This document shows, one piece after another, positions 6,638-7,984 of a DNA stretch of 7,984 nucleotides. Numbering within the stretch: position 1 is the first letter of the stretch; the number at the start of each line of letters is the position of its first letter. Made by a program: the position numbers and the translations under genes. The notes beneath the pieces are model-generated. The model saw only the letters and a program-made list of their open reading frames with translations. It was not told the origin of the DNA and searched no databases. This DNA comes from Eggerthellales bacterium UBA948 (GTDB taxonomy: Bacteria > Actinomycetota > Coriobacteriia > Coriobacteriales > UBA8131), in the NCBI GenBank assembly GCA_002293265.1, contig DBCW01000146.1, positions 1,630 through 9,613 on the forward strand, written 5' to 3'.

Positions 6638-6760
6638 CATGTCACCACAAGCTTAAACTAAGTGCCTAACCAAGTACTTTAAGGACGACAATCGATGTCT
6701 CCCGGAAGGCTTCTATAAAGACCTCTATCGTAATCTCAAAGCCCTATATGTCTCTACGCT
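6638..6760. other. Convergent intergenic gap, no recognised element
   Basis: Both flanking genes end here. I see no convincing terminator hairpin with a T-run on either strand; the best dyad (CTTAAA and TTTAAG arms, roughly 6653-6685) is short and lacks a T tract. The plus-strand frame in phase with ATG 6792 is open from about 6656 through the gap, without a start or a binding site. Confidence 0.5.
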
Positions 6761-7984
6761 TTATACGCTAAACCAGCCAAATTGCTGGGCGATGAACGAT
6801 ATCATGATTAATGCCACCAGCACCGGAGCGATGTATTTGATGATGATTTCCCACGGTCTGGCTAGAGCAAATGAGCCTGAGAGCTTTATCTCGTCGGTGA
6901 GCGTTTTGGGCTTGATGATCCAGCCCACAAAAATGCAAGTGAGAATAGCGGCAATCGGCATCATTATGGAGTTAGATAGGAAATCAAAGAAGTCCAGCAA
7001 TGAAGACCCCTCGCCAAGAGGCTGCACAGATGAAAGACCGTTAAACCCGGCATTTATGAATATGCCTCCACTGACGATAACCGCCAGCACCACTAAAAAG
7101 GAGCGCTTGCGTGTCCAGCCCGTAGAGTCCTTAACGATCGACACACAGGTTTCAGCAAGAGAGATCGAGCTGGTAAGAGCGGCAAACACTACCAGCAAGA
7201 AAAAAACAAAACCAATCGCCGTTGCCGCCACGCCCATATCGCTAAAGACTGTTGGCATGATCACAAACATCAATGACGGCCCGGCATTCTCGGCAACTGC
7301 AGCGCCTGATCCAAGCGCAACAAAAGCAGCCGGAACAATAACTAATCCCGACAAGAAAGAAACACCAAGGTCAAAGCCACCAATGCGAGCAACGCTGGAT
7401 GGCAATGCGTCTTTTTTCTTGATGTACGAGCCATAGGTGATCATGATACCCATAGCCAGTGACAAGCTGTAAAATACTTGCCCCAAAGCACCAATGATTA
7501 GCTCGGGCGAGAATTTGGAAAAATCCGGAGCCAGGTAATATACCGCACCTTCAAGCGCACCCGGCATAGTGAGCGTATACACCGCCAAGGCCACGGCCAT
7601 CAAAATAAGCGCAGGCATCATAATGAGATTGGCTTTCTCGATGCCGCGCTTAACGCCAAAAGCTACAACGCCAAAAGTGATTGCCATAAATATCAGCATC
7701 CAAAAATAGCTTTCAGCGTTGCTTGAAATAAACGACGTGAAAAACCCTCCGCCATCAGCCATAACGCTGGGGTCGTTGGTCAAATACGCTACAGCGTATT
7801 TTGTTACCCAACCGCCGATGATGCAGTAATAAGAGGTGATGATAAAAGGTATCGAGGAGATAAAGACACCAATGAAGGCATACTTTTTGCCAAACTGCTT
7901 AAAAGCACCCACCGCCGATTGCCCGGTTTTGCGCCCCAACGTGATCTCTAAAAGTAGAAGCGAGATGCCGATGGTAAATACTAT
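6761..7984 (-). CDS. Sodium:neurotransmitter-symporter (NSS/SNF) family transporter, 5' end beyond the window
   Basis: The visible 407 residues are most of a sodium-coupled secondary transporter that imports amino acids or related amines. The N-terminus is cut off: the frame is open to the window edge and the first residues, SLLLLEITLGRKTGQSAVGAF, are the family's TM2 signature, so TM1 with its sodium-site residues lies outside. A TTG at 7937-7939 is an internal leucine of that motif, not a start. Other landmarks: TM6 with its unwound SLSLAMG stretch and ITYGSY (about 173-187 of the visible part), TM8 with ALTSSIS (269-275), whose Thr-Ser pair corresponds to the Na2 sodium site of LeuT, and TM10 DFFDFLSNSIMMP. 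It ends after TM11, typical for bacterial members, which usually have 11 helices. Substrate cannot be predicted by eye; MhsT and TnaT (tryptophan) are known relatives. It converges on the channel gene, with a 123-bp gap. Confidence 0.93.
   Translation of the reverse strand: MVFTIGISLLLLEITLGRKTGQSAVGAFKQFGKKYAFIGVFISSIPFIITSYYCIIGGWVTKYAVAYLTNDPSVMADGGGFFTSFISSNAESYFWMLIFMAITFGVVAFGVKRGIEKANLIMMPALILMAVALAVYTLTMPGALEGAVYYLAPDFSKFSPELIIGALGQVFYSLSLAMGIMITYGSYIKKKDALPSSVARIGGFDLGVSFLSGLVIVPAAFVALGSGAAVAENAGPSLMFVIMPTVFSDMGVAATAIGFVFFLLVVFAALTSSISLAETCVSIVKDSTGWTRKRSFLVVLAVIVSGGIFINAGFNGLSSVQPLGEGSSLLDFFDFLSNSIMMPIAAILTCIFVGWIIKPKTLTDEIKLSGSFALARPWEIIIKYIAPVLVALIMISFIAQQFGWFSV

Noticed and set aside
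6792..7436. Long open frame on the plus strand (214 codons from ATG 6792)
   Set aside because: It is antisense to the symporter gene, which has unmistakable family motifs over the same bases; there is no supporting binding site and the translation is rich in S, T, A, P and M without a recognisable domain.
6761..7939. Symporter gene taken as complete from TTG 7939
   Set aside because: That TTG is a leucine inside the conserved LLLLEITLGRKTG motif, and the frame continues to the window edge, so the gene is 5'-partial.

Overview
The window is a gene-dense, mid-GC (about mid-40s percent by eye) bacterial stretch. AGGAGG-type ribosome binding sites, short or overlapping gene junctions, a TTG start and a BceAB-type antimicrobial-peptide ABC transporter all suggest a Gram-positive organism. 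A low-to-mid-GC Actinomycetota such as a Coriobacteriia member, or a Clostridia-type Firmicute, would fit. This placement is inference; there is no rRNA or other phylogenetic marker here.

Left block (1-2549, minus strand): a tightly packed operon read right to left. It holds an ECF-type sigma factor (1986-2549), a six-helix membrane protein with a long cytoplasmic N-terminus (1169-2002), an ABC ATPase (230-1153) and the first 79 codons of an ABC-2-type permease that runs off the left edge (1-237). Junctions are a 17-nt overlap, a 15-nt gap and an 8-nt overlap, so the genes are almost surely co-transcribed and partly translationally coupled. The architecture resembles the sigY-yxlCDEFG type of operon, in which an ECF sigma factor sits with a membrane partner and an ABC exporter.

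Centre (2550-2775): a divergent control region with two palindromes, one (2655-2670) overlapping a candidate promoter for the rightward genes.

Middle block (2776-5734, plus strand): a two-gene operon for a BceAB-like transporter, an ATPase plus a 10-helix FtsX-type permease with a large extracellular domain. Such transporters give resistance to cell-wall-active peptides. The usual BceRS two-component system is not next to it; the divergent neighbour is the ECF operon instead, so the two blocks may form one envelope-stress module (inference). A strong intrinsic terminator (5771-5804) closes the block.

Right block: a single-gene voltage-gated cation channel of the NaChBac superfamily (5831-6637). 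Its pore filter reads T-M-E-G-W-Q-D, resembling calcium-selective rather than sodium-selective prokaryotic channels. Convergent to it is a sodium:neurotransmitter-symporter family transporter (6761 to beyond 7984, minus strand), cut at its N-terminus by the window edge. No tRNA, rRNA, insertion sequence, phage gene or CRISPR array was seen.
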